Shown here one piece after another: positions 21,261-33,297 of a stretch of DNA of 64,000 nt. The first letter of the stretch is position 1; every line of letters starts with the position of its first letter. Source of the stretch: Astropecten irregularis (Eukaryota > Echinodermata > Asteroidea > Paxillosida > Astropectinidae); the NCBI GenBank assembly GCA_963971285.1, contig OZ020259.1, positions 3,224,001 to 3,288,000 on the forward strand, given 5' to 3'. Both the position numbers and the translations under genes were made by a program. Below the pieces are notes generated by a model. The model was given only the letters and a program-made list of their open reading frames with translations. It did no database searches and was not told where the DNA came from.

Positions 21261-23207
21261 GGCGTCGATCCTATACATGACGTCTCATTTGAAGGGAAGT
21301 TCGGATGTTTCTTTAGCGGTCAGCACTTTATACAAACATGCGAACAAAAAAAGGGATAATTGTTTCTCTGAGCGACTGACTTTCAGCCTTGACTAACCTG
21401 CCCCACCCAGAGGTGCTTGGGTACCTGGGAGGGAGGGTGGGGCCGCTGTCTATTGAACTAACCGAGTAACCGTACCCAGGTATACATCGGTATTGGGATT
21501 CTCCAGTCCGTATTGAGGTTGGGGTTATCCCAGGTATGTTCCAATGCTCAGTGATGATTCATGAAGCCGAACCTAGTTCAATCCTTGTTGTAGAGATACA
21601 TGTACTTTAGACATGTCAAAGGGTCATTCCACCAGGCAGTGGCGTGACTGGGTGGGAGGGGTAGGAGAGGCAAGGGGAACACGTGCCCAGGCCGCCACTT
21701 TTAAGGGGGCGCACTTGAAAAACCCACAGAAACTTATAGCTGTATTAAAAGTGAAGTTATTGGAAATCTAATCCAATGAAGAAACAAAGAAAGATTCCAA
21801 TTTCAAATTGTCTGACTTCTTTTTTCCTTGGCACCAGAAGTTGGAATTATAAGGGGCGCAATTTTAGCGCCTGTTCCGGGCGCCGTTATCCGAAGGCGCC
21901 GCTGAATGTATTGGACGCATGTTTACACAAATCAATGGACCACAAAGCAGGTATTTGCTACGAAAAACAAACAAACAACATCAACATCATCAACAACAAC
22001 AAAAACGACGACGATGACGTCAACAACAGTAAACAAGCAAACAAACAAATAAACAAACAAACCTTACCACCATAATCATTTTCAAATGTTACCGAATATT
22101 GTTAAAAAGAAGGGGATCACAGCGCCCTCATCGGCGAATATTGATGGAAAAGCACTTGTCACTGCTCGTTTTCAGAGGGAAAACAAACATAGCAGTTATT
22201 TTGTGTGCCGATTCCGATCCATTTTTGGTATCATAGTGTCAGGTCCCGGGGTGTATTTATACATCGTCATTCTTGGCTGCTCTCTCTCTCTCGCTCACCC
22301 CTCCACAAACAACCTGTTTACCTCGGACGTCAACAATTTAGCCTGACACATGCTTTCAATCGAAACGCACCAAGAAAAACCTGTTGACTGTAGGGGCTAG
22401 GGATGTTTGCATCCTGCAGATTAACAAGACAACTTCCTGTAAACACACCAGGTGAAAAGAAATGGTATTGGCTATGGATTGGGTGTTGTATGAGTATATG
22501 GCTGGGGGTAAAGAAAAGTGGGGGCGGGGCGTAAAGAATGCGTGGGCGGGAACTTTGAATCAGCAATAGACATTTCATGGTTTTTTTTCTGACGTTGAAC
22601 AGTCTTTTGGGTATATGTTAAAGGTTAAAGTAAGAACAGTTCCGTGGCGAATGGTTTATGTCAATGAGCAGATTGTGGGAACAGCAATTAGTGCACCAAA
22701 TTTGCCTGTAACTACGAGCACAAAATCGTCAACAAACAAGTTACATACAGACATGGGTTTCCCTGTCGCACTTCATAAAAATAAAATCATATAACGTACT
22801 ATGTGGGTTCCCTGACGAACGGTTATACACAAAACGTGTGGCTTTTGATAACCAGAAGGACCATGTCCTGTAAAACAAAATACACGGTGGCACAGTCTCT
22901 GAGCTTGGCAGAAGACCAAGCGTTTGACAATTTCTTGATGGGCTGATTTGATTGGTCGGATGTGGCTTGATGCATTGGCATTCTCGCAATCTGATTGGGC
23001 GTGGTGGACCGGGCAACTTTCCGAGAAAAATCTATTAAGTTCTTTATAACCTTTCGTTGTACTGAGACATAACAGGGATTTGTTCCCTGAACTGTAGGTC
23101 ACCATTGGTATGCTATTTGGTGTGTGTTATTTTGGACCGCTTGACGTCAGTCAATCTGAGGTTCAGTAAAAGTTGACTACACCTAAAAAGGTTCCTGGAA
23201 CCACCCT
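21261..23207. other. No gene; contains a CAA-type microsatellite
   Basis: (CAA)n/(AAAC)n repeats run from about 21965 to 22070. Open frames of up to 110 codons, such as the minus-strand frame at 22773-23105, show no domain or splice support. The remainder is unremarkable noncoding DNA. Confidence 0.4.
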
Positions 23208-23424
23208 GGGGCCAATTTCATAAAACTGTTAAGCACAATAAATTTGCTTAGCACAAAAATGTCTCGACCAATAAAACGAAAATTCCATTTGATATTCATG
23301 GTCAGCGAACACCAACCAAAGAACAATCACAAGTGATACAACACATGGAAATTTGGTTGTTAACCCAGGCCTGTTTTTATTAAGACAGAAATGTCATGCT
23401 TAACAGTTTTATGAAATTGGCCCC
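23208..23424. mobile_element. MITE-like element, GGCCAATTTCA family, copy 3
   Basis: The left end GGGGCCAATTTCATAAAACTG and the right end CAGTTTTATGAAATTGGCCCC are exact complements over about 21 bp. A subterminal TTAAGCA block is also mirrored. The element is 217 bp and non-coding. Confidence 0.9.
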
Positions 23425-23818
23425 TGGAAGAATACGACTGTCGTACATGGTGTACAAACATGACTAGAAAACGGAGCAGGTTTTTTTTACCAGTCATATG
23501 CACCTTCGACAAAACATACTAATTAATGCATGTTTGTAACAGTTTTGTTTCAATTGTGCTGTGCCATGCCGAGGTCAGGTGCCCAAAATAACTAATTACT
23601 CTGCGAAGAGAACTCCTACCCTTTAAAGGGATGCCAGTAAAATCTTCAATGGAATGTTTTTTTCAAAATCGAACTGGGTGCGAGTCAACGAACTGAATGT
23701 GGTTGCCACAGACTGTACATCGATGCAGCTTTTAAGTTTTCAATATGGACCCAGAGGCTAGGGTTTTCGACAACGGTTTGGAAATAGTCAGTTTTGAACA
23801 AGCGAGTTTCGACTTAAA

Positions 23819-24166
23819 GGTAATATCATACTTTGGATTTTGTCAAAGAAATGGAGATTAGTGGGCAATACAATCAAAACAGATGCAGTAACAGTCATCT
23901 GTGAAAATTTCAGTCCCATACGGTGCCCACTTTTTTTAGAAAACAGTGAAAACGCTCACTGTATTTTCAAATCTATTCACAGGAAATTGGATCACACCCC
24001 GAGATCAAAGCTGTTTTTTGTTGTCTTTGGTTGTACTTTGTCTGGAAATATACAGCATTTCAGGCCATTTTTTTTTTTACAATATGTTTCTACCATCATT
24101 GTTATATTGACCCTGTATGTAAGTTGAAGATAAATCTGTGAAAAATCCTGTTATTATTGCTACTTA
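23819..24166 (+). mobile_element. TTAA-flanked MITE (family A), copy with decayed right end
   Basis: TTAA at 23815-23818 precedes AGGTAATATCATACTTTGG. The shared AACAGTCATCTGTGAAAATT and CCCATACGGTGCCCAC blocks follow. The expected right terminal repeat is replaced by a degenerate CTACTTAAGACC near 24160. Confidence 0.8.
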
Positions 24167-25212
24167 AGACCGAAACGAAAACAAACAACAAAGTTGTTTT
24201 TAAGCAGTTTTAGATGACGAAACGGGAGCCAAAACAGACGTTGGGGGGAACTACCGAAGGATTTAAATGAGATTATCCTGACGAAAAACACAGTGTGCGC
24301 AACACGAACGCCGTCAAAACCATAATCATTCCAGCCCAATTCAGACAGTTTCCAACATTTGAACTGAGAATGACCAGACTATGCGTGGCTCATGAGGTAT
24401 TCCCTTGATTAAGACATGTCTCAGCTGCAAAACGAAGACGAAATCAGGTCATTCTCAAAGAAGTTTCACTGACGTCATCCCAGAGGGGAAGACTCGCCCA
24501 AGTCAGCGGTAAACCCCTCAAAAATAAGGAAGAAGCGAATGAGCGTACTCCTTCCGATGACGTCACGCGCAGGCGCAGGAGAGCCGGGGAGGGCTAAAGG
24601 AATCCCGGGAGTTCCCGGATGGCGGGAGTTGCTACGTCAACGGAAGGATTTGGGCATTAGGGGCCAATTTGCGGCGGCAAGTTAGTGATTAGCCGGGGCC
24701 AAGAGGCAAAAAAAGGTCAGCTACTGCAAGCTGTTATTCGGTTGGAGACTGCACGGGGAGTTGGTTGATTTCGAGTACTTGAACTCCTGGGTGAATTCGG
24801 ATGTTGACTTTTAGAGCACTGGAATGATTCCAAAAAACCCTGCTGAATCATAATTTGCAGCCAAACAAAATTATTGGAAATGGGTTGAAAAATTGTCAAC
24901 ATTCGGAATTTGGCGTAAGTGCCCAAAACATATACTGTTTTTCTCCAATGTCTTAAATTGGCAACTTTATGACGCTTAGAATAATTATGTATCATTTTTT
25001 AAATTTTTTTAAAAGTTAAATGAGGAGCCTCAAAGTCAAGACAAATACCGATGTTATAACTTGAAGACCTACTTCTAATCCCTTTCTTATAAGTTGCTTG
25101 CTGATGTTTGTTGTTCTGGATGTCCCTCTCTTTTGCTAATGCTTGCTCAAAGGGCATGCACAACACTTGTAACAAACACAACCAAATATGTTCACATAAT
25201 TTACATATAACT
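24167..25212. other. No gene; CpG-rich promoter-like island at 24480-24700
   Basis: Between 24480 and 24700 the sequence is GC- and CpG-rich. It contains GATGACGTCACGCGCAGGCG, a CRE-type palindrome next to an NRF1-like GCGCAGGCGC motif, as at many broad promoters. I found no exon that clearly starts from it on either strand. The remainder is noncoding. Confidence 0.35.
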
Positions 25213-25345
25213 TTACAGGGTACAAACTAAGATGGTGCTGGTAAAAACATACGATAAAATACTGACACCTGAAATTATGTGATTATTCAGAAATTAGTAA
25301 AACATAGACCGAAAACGGGTTTTTGATCTCGGGGTAAGATAAAAA
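25213..25345 (-). mobile_element. Internal fragment of TTAA MITE family A
   Basis: Sequence such as AAGATGGTGCTGGTAAAAAC and TTCAGAAATTAGTAAAACAT corresponds to the middle of the copy at 29716-30064. Both terminal repeats are missing. Confidence 0.6.
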
Positions 25346-26028
25346 CCTCCATTTCGAAAGGCACAATTGGCGTTTCCAATGATCAATTAAACTGAAAATT
25401 TCACATGTTTGTTTTTATTTTATGACAAATCAAATTTTGAGCAGCCTACAGCTGTTCTGTCATATCTTTTATCAACGTAGTGTACACGCTCTTTAAGCCG
25501 ATGTTCTTATGAATGATGCTTTTAATGTTCATGTTTTTCATTGTTGCGAAATACACTGTACGGTTTGCTGAAAGTTATGGACGTTTGAAATGTTCATTTG
25601 TGCTTATAAATTATCTTGCTGCTGTTGTTTGTTAACTTTTATGTTATTATCGATATATTATCTTACAGTAAAATGTTTTGGAACCGCGTTCCATACAGTC
25701 CAGAAATATGGAATAGTGATAAAACAAAATGTTCAAATGACAAAAAAAAAATCGATTTAACTAAAACAAATCTACAAAAGAAAAACTCAGAACAAGATAA
25801 AGCAAACTCAGACATTGATATTATATAGTTCGCAAATATCGCCAAATATATTTCTGTATAATGTTTGTACACACGATACGGGGTAAAGCTACCACCAATA
25901 TTCAAATAGAATACTAAATAGAAAATATGAAACATCTGATATAGCGGGCAAAAATCACATGATGAACACAATAAATCCCTATGTACATTCTGTCAAAGAC
26001 TGTATTTATGATACAAATAATATTATAC
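25346..26028. other. No gene recognised
   Basis: This is AT-rich noncoding sequence. Frames of 70 and 102 codons here are low-complexity Lys/Asn-rich or hydrophobic shadows of AT-rich DNA. Confidence 0.4.
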
Positions 26029-26101
26029 GGATATCGTAGTAATAGCTAAAGGATATCTTAGTAATAGCTAAAGGATATCGTAGTAATAGCTAAAGGATAT
26101 C
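26029..26101. repeat. 22-bp tandem repeat, three copies
   Basis: The unit GGATATCGTAGTAATAGCTAAA repeats at 26029, 26051 and 26073 with a single base change (CG to CT), followed by a partial fourth unit GGATATC. Confidence 0.9.
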
Positions 26102-26196
26102 TAAACACGAAGAAAAGAAGAACGTCATTTCAGCTGATGGATTTGAAAATGCAACGTAAAAAAAACTCGCCGCGAGAGGGCGGTTAGTATAATGAT

Positions 26197-26406
26197 ATCA
26201 ATACACGGGTTTACACTTCGAAAAAAGCGCATGCGTGATAGTGCCTCGTTTTGAAGTCGCATCAAAACCGCTGAAGTGTAAACCCGTGTATTGTCTTCGA
26301 CAATGGACGGGCTTACACTTAGAAAAGTGCGCACGCGTGGAAGTGCCTCGTTTTAAGGGTTGCGATCAAAATCTAAGATGGCCGCCATGGTGTAAACCCG
26401 TGTATG
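26197..26406. mobile_element. Palindromic element with ATACACGGGTTTACAC ends
   Basis: AATACACGGGTTTACACTTC at the left is mirrored by GAAGTGTAAACCCGTGTATT in the middle and again by GGTGTAAACCCGTGTATGG at the right. Two inner blocks (AGTGCCTCGTTTTGAAG and AGTGCCTCGTTTTAAGG) repeat in direct order. It looks like two overlapping or tandem copies of one hairpin element. Confidence 0.75.
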
Positions 26407-26416
26407 GTATAAAGTA

Positions 26417-26517
26417 GTCTGGTTCCCTGCCCAAAGGTTCCCTGACGACTCTCATTAAATTGACAGACGATTGACAGAGAATAGTCGGAGATTCTTGGTC
26501 TGGTAACCAGACTGTGG
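26417..26517. mobile_element. Short inverted-repeat element with AGTCTGGTT ends
   Basis: The left end TAGTCTGGTTCCCTGCCC and the right end TGGTCTGGTAACCAGACTG carry inverted AGTCTGGTT/AACCAGACT termini around an ~80-bp centre. It lies immediately beside the preceding palindrome. Confidence 0.55.
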
Positions 26518-26823
26518 TATAAGCAGAAGCAGATATCAATTCAAATGAAAAACAAAAAACACCAATATTCCCCAACTATATGCACACTTTGCATACATCT
26601 CATAAGTATGCCATTGTCATATTGCTTGATGTGGAAAGTTTGATCTCCTTCGACCATTTGCAAATTTTACTAAATTAGCAGTAAGATTTTGACGAGTGCA
26701 TATTGCGCATTCGCAGAGCAAGACTGATTGAGGATTTTGCATCTGAAAGTTCCCACTAACAAGGCGTTATTAAACACTCTCAATGGTGATACAACAAAAA
26801 TCTGTAAGCCTGTATAATGAGCC

Positions 26824-26945
26824 GTGTCTGAATAATATGGCTATGGCTTGCATTGTTTACACAATAGTAGGTCTAGTGGCTACATCGACCTCCCATAGAC
26901 CTGCGTGTGATCGCAAGCCATAGCCATGTTACTCAAACACAACCC
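26824..26945. mobile_element. Small MITE with ATGGCTATGGCTTGC ends
   Basis: The left end GTGTCTGAATAATATGGCTA followed by TGGCTTGC is mirrored by GCAAGCCATAGCCATGTTAC then TCAAACAC. The inner AGGTCTAGTGG / CCCATAGACCT is also inverted. The element is about 122 bp and non-coding. Confidence 0.75.
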
Positions 26946-27150
26946 AACTTCAACCAATAATTATACTACTATACACTGGCATTACTGAAATACGGACAAG
27001 GCAGTTTTCATGCTACTGATATTCATATAAACAATGCCACGTTGAAAGGAAATAAAACCTTAATTGAAGTTCCCTTACAGTTCAGTTCCCTTGTGAGAAG
27101 TTTGTTTCTGTGGAACACAACAGAATGAGTCTACTTCCATACACTATAAA

Positions 27151-27336
27151 GACCTTTTCACACGATGCTAAAAAAATTGCAAGTTTTTTTCATGCTTGAG
27201 AAATCTTACAAAAGTGTCATCGTGTGAAAGGACACCAATGCTTGAGAATGACCGACTTGTGAATCCTTGAGAAAATTCTCAAGCATGTGAAAAACTCACA
27301 AGCCTTGCGATTTTTTAGCATCGTATGAAAAGGCCT
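27151..27336. mobile_element. MITE with GGCCTTTTCACACGATGC ends, copy 1
   Basis: The left end GACCTTTTCACACGATGCTA and the right end TAGCATCGTATGAAAAGGCC are inverted over about 35 bp with few mismatches; the CTTGAGAA motif is also repeated in both orientations. The same terminus appears at 53156. Confidence 0.85.
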
Positions 27337-27799
27337 AAACCACTATTTCATTGCCTCGGTGCTAAAATTAACAAAAGACACCAAAGTAATTGCAGCGTTT
27401 TTCATAAAACAGCTTTTGTTTTAGCATTACCAGGTCGCTTTTACCAAAGTTCCCGGATGAATGTACAAAATGTATGGTGAAAAAAAAAAAGACAGCCCTT
27501 TTAAATACACTTATGCATGACGACTTTTTAGCAATGAGGCGGTGATGTGTTTTACCAATGATACAATTGATTTGCTATGGGATATCTCAAACTATGAAGC
27601 TTTGAATTACAACACCATACGAGCAACCAACAAAATGTCTACAAAGTAACTTAATTCCGATCGCTTCCCGCCAATTCCCCACATCACACCCTGAGGTTTC
27701 ATAGGACTTTGCTGGACCGAACCTCGGCCATTATTTTGTGTCAATGTCAATCTACCCAAAACACTACAAAAAATTAAAACAAAACAAACAATAGCCCAA
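27337..27799. other. No gene recognised
   Basis: This is AT-rich noncoding sequence between two inverted-repeat elements. Confidence 0.4.
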
Positions 27800-27937
27800 G
27801 GGTCGATTTCACAAAGTCCTACGATCGATCGTAACTCGAGTTACGAGGGATAACCCATCGTATCCTACGTAGGGCTGCAATGCATCATATGTCCTACGAT
27901 TGATAATAAGTTACGATGAGTTTGGTGAAATCGACCC
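27800..27937. mobile_element. Hairpin element, GGGTCGATTTCAC family, copy
   Basis: The left end GGGTCGATTTCACAAAGTCC and the right end GTTTGGTGAAATCGACCCC are complementary. Internal CCTACGTAGG and ATGCATCATATGTCCTACGAT blocks match the pair at 17698-17978. Confidence 0.85.
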
Positions 27938-29715
27938 CTATAATGGTTTCGGATGAAGTCAGCAATAGCTGGTAACCAACCGTCTATCGACTCGATTTGT
28001 GTACATAACTGGCTATAACTGGGCCACAGTTTGCTGGTATTCGGCGGCAACCATCACACGGCCACGCCGGAGCTCAAATGAGCTTAATTTTCAAGCCAAC
28101 GTGGCCGTGAATGTTGACGGTTCTGTCCGATCCATTTCTTGAGGTTGTGGCGTTTTGTTTCGAGGACGAAGGCCGGTAGTAGAGTACCAGCTGAACAGAA
28201 AAAAAACCCCGAGATATTTGGTTTGATTTTGGAGCAATGAAAACTCAAATTAAAACCGCTGGTTTTGGGTAGAAACCAAAAATATTGTGCATTTGGTGGA
28301 AACCTCTTCTTACTGCTGAGTGCTGACTAAAACTCACATTGTGCATTTGTCAAGCTACCAGAAACCCTCCAAAAAATTTAACAAAACCAAAAAATGCCCG
28401 GGGAGCTGGAAGCTTCACCTAAAAATACGAGTGTTTGTCGGCGTGAGGTATACCCTTCAGTTCACATTCTCACGAACAAAAAGAAACAAAACCAAAATAG
28501 CGTAAAAATTTGAACATGTATCAATTTTAAAAAGCATCTAACAATCGCACTATTACTATCACCACATGAATTGGAAAAGTTGCAAAATGGTTCTAAAAAA
28601 GGGACCACTAAATTCTAAATTCCCGCAATTTGTTATTTTCTTTGTGCTTCTTTTCAACAAGTACTTTTGTGATCTAGGCCTAATATCAATAAAACATCAG
28701 TCAACCGATAATGACATTTAAAAAAAAGAACACCCAGTTCTTTTTATCAGAAAAAAAACCCAAAACACACAACCATCTCAACTCCGAGCTGGTCATTTTT
28801 ACCTTCACAACCCCCAATTAATACAAATATAGGCGACATTTCCAAAGATGCTATTTAATTCACAGGGCAAGTCATTAAAATATGGAACCAAACCCCATAA
28901 ATGATATGAAGTTGCATTTTCTGCTGGCTGGCATAATAAAAACCAAAAATAACTCTTTCGTGTTTGGCTCCCTGCCACAAGTTTGAAGTCCACAAAAAAT
29001 TCAGACTGGGGTGTTACAAAACAAAAGAAAACCACAAACAACGAAAATTAATGTTGATATTTCACCGATTATTGCTGTCAGAGCATTCATGTAGTTTACC
29101 AGAATGCCACAGGTAGAATGCCAGTATTATGCCACACGAACAACGTGTTTTTCCCGTTTAAATTCCGTTTCTGAGTTCGAAGTGAACTTTGGCTAAATGT
29201 CCAATGTAACACCGATATTGTCACTTCGCAGCTCTCGAACTTAAATGTTTACTTTAATTATACACAGCCCTCTGCAAAGATAGTAGAACAAAATCCAAAT
29301 TACCAGTATTAGATTTTTGTCATTGTTGATTTTGCCCAATACACAAGTACATATACAAGCAATATACAAGTACATGTACAATACAACACTCTCAATATAT
29401 ATACTTTGGCTTGGTAGAAACATTATAATCATACCTTTATATTATATAACTTTTTTTCTCTCTTTTCTGTTCAAAACTGTATTCAAATTTACGCTTCATT
29501 TTTAAACAACTCTCTAGATTTTTTTTTTGTCATTACAAAAAATACACGTTATTTCAATATACATGTACAACAAACACAATTTGATTGCGTTTATATGAAG
29601 GATATGCATGCAAGCATAACTATCTCTCTAGTACAATAAATTGGACATTTTTTTTTTTACATTTTAATTTTGTCAATAAAACATTTCTTGTATTGATTTT
29701 TTTTGGGTCTTTTAA
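27938..29715. other. No gene recognised
   Basis: This is AT-rich noncoding sequence with A/T mononucleotide runs. Short frames here are not credible genes. Confidence 0.4.
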
Positions 29716-30064
29716 AGGTACGGTACAGGATTGGTAACATACCCAAACAGAAATGATCACAGATTTAAGTATAACTTTCAGGATATGAAGATGGTGCTGG
29801 TAGAAACATACTGTTAAGATATTTCCATCTGAAATGGCGTATTTATCCAGAAATTAGTAAAACAAAGACTGAAAACAGTTCTGATCTTGTGCATAGTGAT
29901 CAAAACTATTCTTTATGTCTTATATAAGAAAAATTTAGTCGGGCTTTCGCTATTTTCTCAGATAGCCCACTGAGCTCAAATGTTCATGTACATGTACAGT
30001 TCATGCTGGATTAGACAAAGTATGACTGCTATTCTGTGACCTTTACCAATCATGTACTATACCT
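29716..30064 (-). mobile_element. TTAA-flanked MITE (family A), diverged full-length copy
   Basis: The copy is bounded by TTAA at 29712-29715 and 30065-30068. The termini are diverged (AGGTACGGTACAGGATTGG and CCAATCATGTACTATACCT). The internal GAAGATGGTGCTGGTAGAAA and TATCCAGAAATTAGTAAAAC blocks are shared with other copies. Confidence 0.8.
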
Positions 30065-31658
30065 TTAAACCATTTCATTCATAGCACATCCGAGGCTGTT
30101 TGTTTAATACAATGAACACACTTTCCGCACTACCACACTCTAAAATTTTGGTTCCACTCAATCAATCAGAACTAAAAAGAAAACCCCGCTAAGAACTATA
30201 AATTACGTAGCTCTAACAATCTAAAGATCTGTAAAAGGAATTCCATACCACTTTTAATTTCACCAAAGAGGGAGTTTTTCTTATGGTTTGGGATTTCAAA
30301 TGTTCCACAAAGAAATGAATGTTTTTGGTAGGAGCAATCCAAATATACATTTTTCTCATACCAAAAAAATGCAATCCAATTCCAAGTTCCAAATGTGACC
30401 TGCTACATCAAAATGAGGAATAAGTAGGGTGTTTCTTTTGGGCAACTAGTTTGTCTCAGTTGTCTAAAAGTGGGGCGATAGCCCTAGCTATGCCCCAAAG
30501 TACAGAACCATTTGGAATCTTCACTACTTTATATAATTGCAAACAAACTTTTCTTTTCAGTGTTCATGCACAGCAGCAGTCCAACCAACTTACCCAAATC
30601 TCTCAACAAAAAAGCAATTTTTTTCCTGAAACAAATTACGCCTACTACTCCCCGAGTCTGATCCCCCACTTTCCTCACAAGGGTTCTGATGAGGTTTTGT
30701 TTGCAAGAGGATGGGAACTAGACATGGTCTGCTGTTTACACACACAAGGAAAAGCTGGCATACAGCCAATGTCTGGTGAGCCTCATCATGTCCAAGTGTT
30801 GGTCTGTTGATTTCTACAGATAGTGACAGGTCTAGAGTGCGGTTGCTGGATCAAACCCAAACGCCATTTTGACTCTTGGCATACAGAGATATCCGAGCGA
30901 GACAATTGACATTTTTTATATTGCCTCCGGTAAGTCTGGAGCCAAAAGTCACATCAGTATACAAATGCACAGACAATGAACCAACACAACTGTGTAGGCC
31001 TAATGATACTTTAAGAAAAAATGAGGGAATTTGATACAAATTGGTCTTATACTTTTTCTTCCAGGTAAAAAGCAGAACACGTAATAAGACAAGTAAAAAT
31101 GCAGGCCTTGAATTTGGTTCTGAAAAGGGCAAGGCCACTTTTCCATTGCAAGGGGCACTTCCATTGGAAAATCATAATGTCTATGGAAACATTTGAAGGG
31201 GCACCAAGGCCAAGAACCAGGGCAACGAAGGCCATGGCCTCCGTTAAATTCCAGGCTTGTAAGCCTTGATAAAAATATCATCTAATGTGTTTTCCCGTTC
31301 ATTTCCACCATTATAAACCCATTTTTTCCTTATCTTATTCCTCATTTTGATATGGCACTGGTTCAGAGGTAGACATTACTGCTTGAAAATCAGGACAAAC
31401 CGCTCCACCTATCAAAGTTTAGAGGCCAGCAGGAACAGCATTTGTCCAACAACAACTTGTAAAAACTCAACAGAGTTACTCCCTCCCCTGTTTTTGAAAA
31501 GGTCTGAACTTTTATAACAGAAAGAATTATCACCTTTTGGTTTCAAAAACAGCATTAAAACTCTTGTTTTGAATTGCAGAATTTGATCGATCAAGGGATT
31601 CACTTTTTTTGTCGTTTTAACACTGTTCCTACTGGATAACATCAGGCAAATGCAATCA
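30065..31658. other. No gene recognised; possible distal 3' flank of HIVEP
   Basis: This is noncoding sequence downstream of the HIVEP stop. A 119-codon plus frame (30451-30810) has no domain and no splice support. If the HIVEP transcript has a spliced 3'UTR, its terminal exon could lie in this region or nearer. Confidence 0.35.
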
Positions 31659-31902
31659 GGGGCCAATTTCATAGAGATGCTTAAGCGCAAAAATTAGCTT
31701 AAGCTCCAAAAACCTTGGTAAATAAAATCAGCATGCCAACCAAAACTCCTTGTGAATGTTATGCTCTGCAAACCATTGCCGAATACAAGTCAAAAGCTGC
31801 AAAGATCACATGAAAAGTTGGTTGGTAATCCTATTTAATCAAGGAAGACTTTTCATGCTTAAGCAAAATTTTCTGCTTAAGCAGCTCGATGAAATTGGCC
31901 CT
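31659..31902. mobile_element. MITE-like element, GGCCAATTTCA family, copy 4
   Basis: The left end GGGGCCAATTTCATAGAGAT followed by GCTTAAGC is mirrored by GCTTAAGCAGCTCGATGAAA then TTGGCCC. The element is about 244 bp. It shares GTTGGTTGGTAATCCTATTTA-type sequence in reverse with copy 2. Confidence 0.9.
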
Positions 31903-32452
31903 TGTAACCACCTTGTTAACTATTGGTGGCTTTGGCTGGTAACCTCTACACAATATAATGACTGGGTACCTGTGTTTCCCAAACACATGTCGGCCGTGAA
32001 TCAAACTTGCCCATCATGTATCAATTAGGACTGACCTCCTGCACATGTGCAATCACAAGCTGCAACTGGTGCTTAATAATTGCTGCCATGCCTTACTTCC
32101 TGATTTTGTTTTTCTCCTGCCAAGTGGAAAAGCCTGTTGTTATTGTTGTTGTTGTTTACCTCGATAGAAGGACGGCGTCAGTCACACCTCAAGTGGTTGA
32201 TGCTGAACATGTCTCCATGGCATCACGTACTTGTCTGAAACTGCAGTGTCAGAAGAAAAGGAAAGCAACACACGGAAGTGTATTAAAGCAATGCTTAGGT
32301 CAGGATGATTATCATCTTAATTAGTACAGTGTGCAAATTAAAAAGTGACCTTTAAATTCGATTGCTACACCACACTTGTTCCTATTCACTTTGTACATGT
32401 ATACAAAGTACAGTACTGTATACATGGTATATCATAAGTAGTACAGTATTAA
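31903..32452. other. No gene recognised
   Basis: This is noncoding sequence. A 105-codon plus frame (32007-32324) lacks recognisable features. Confidence 0.35.
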
Positions 32453-32833
32453 GGGTAATATCATACTTTGGTTTTTATAAAAAGAAATGCAGATTCATGG
32501 GCAAAAATACCAAGACAGATACAGTAACAGCCATCTGTGAAAATTTCAGTCCCATACATGCCATACGGTGCCCACTTTTTTAGGAAACAGTGAATAACGG
32601 CCAAAGTATTACTTAAATCTTTTCACTATTATTTTTGATTTTTAAAAGATCAAAATTGTTTTTGGTCATTGCTCATTGGTTTTACTCTTTTCTGGATAAA
32701 TACAGCATTTCAGGCAGAAAAAAATTTAACAGTGTGTTTCTACCATCACCATCTTTATACCTTGTAAGTTATAGGTAAATCTGTGAAAATTTCTGTTTCG
32801 GTATGCTACCAAAGTATGATAGTACCTGTACCT
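32453..32833 (+). mobile_element. TTAA-flanked MITE (family A), long copy
   Basis: TTAA at 32449-32452 and 32834-32837 flank GGGTAATATCATACTTTGG and the terminal block CCAAAGTATGATAGTACCT, followed by a short GTACCT duplication. All the shared internal blocks are present. The element is about 381 bp. Confidence 0.85.
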
Positions 32834-33125
32834 TTAAGCACCTGTGTGTCCTGTATTAGGATTGAGGACAAAAACATTAAATTTGCTGTACTGCGATTAA
32901 TTCACTATTTCAAACATACAGTAAGTAATCTATTTCACAAATCATCAGGCAGCTATGGAGATTAACATGTAGCTTCAGCAGAAGAAGTGTACACAGTTTA
33001 GAAACATCTTTTTGGAAAATTTGCAGTGACTCAAAAGGAAACCAAAACAAATGAATCTTATTACTAATCATCGAATAACCACAAGAGTCACTGAAAAGTC
33101 ATTGAAATGTGAACAAAGAAAAATT

Positions 33126-33165
33126 GACTAGAGCGGGATTCGAACCAGCGATCTCCGGAATACCA
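33126..33165 (-). pseudogene. tRNA-like 3' half, probably a SINE remnant
   Basis: On the minus strand the sequence contains GCTGGTTCGAATCCCGC, a textbook T-arm/B-box (GGTTCGAATCC) with one mismatch in the T stem, followed by TCTAGTCAATTTTT. No matching D-arm or A box lies at the right distance, so this is not an intact tRNA gene. A tRNA-derived SINE fragment is the simplest reading. Confidence 0.45.
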
Positions 33166-33297
33166 AACAAATTTTACTGTTTGTACTTCAGAAATTCACT
33201 CATCAAATGCAAACCTGCATGTAAGCCCAAGGTGCCTTCCACTTTATATACTGTAGCTCAATTTAAACAACATTTGAATTGAAATGAGACCTACCTT
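33166..33297 (-). other. HIVEP 3'UTR start with possible splice donor at the stop
   Basis: Immediately after the stop codon (33300-33298) the minus strand reads AAG|GTAGGT, with the GT at 33294-33293, a good donor consensus. If it is used, the 3'UTR is spliced. If not, the 3'UTR simply continues toward the tRNA-like fragment. No clear AATAAA was seen close by. Confidence 0.4.
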
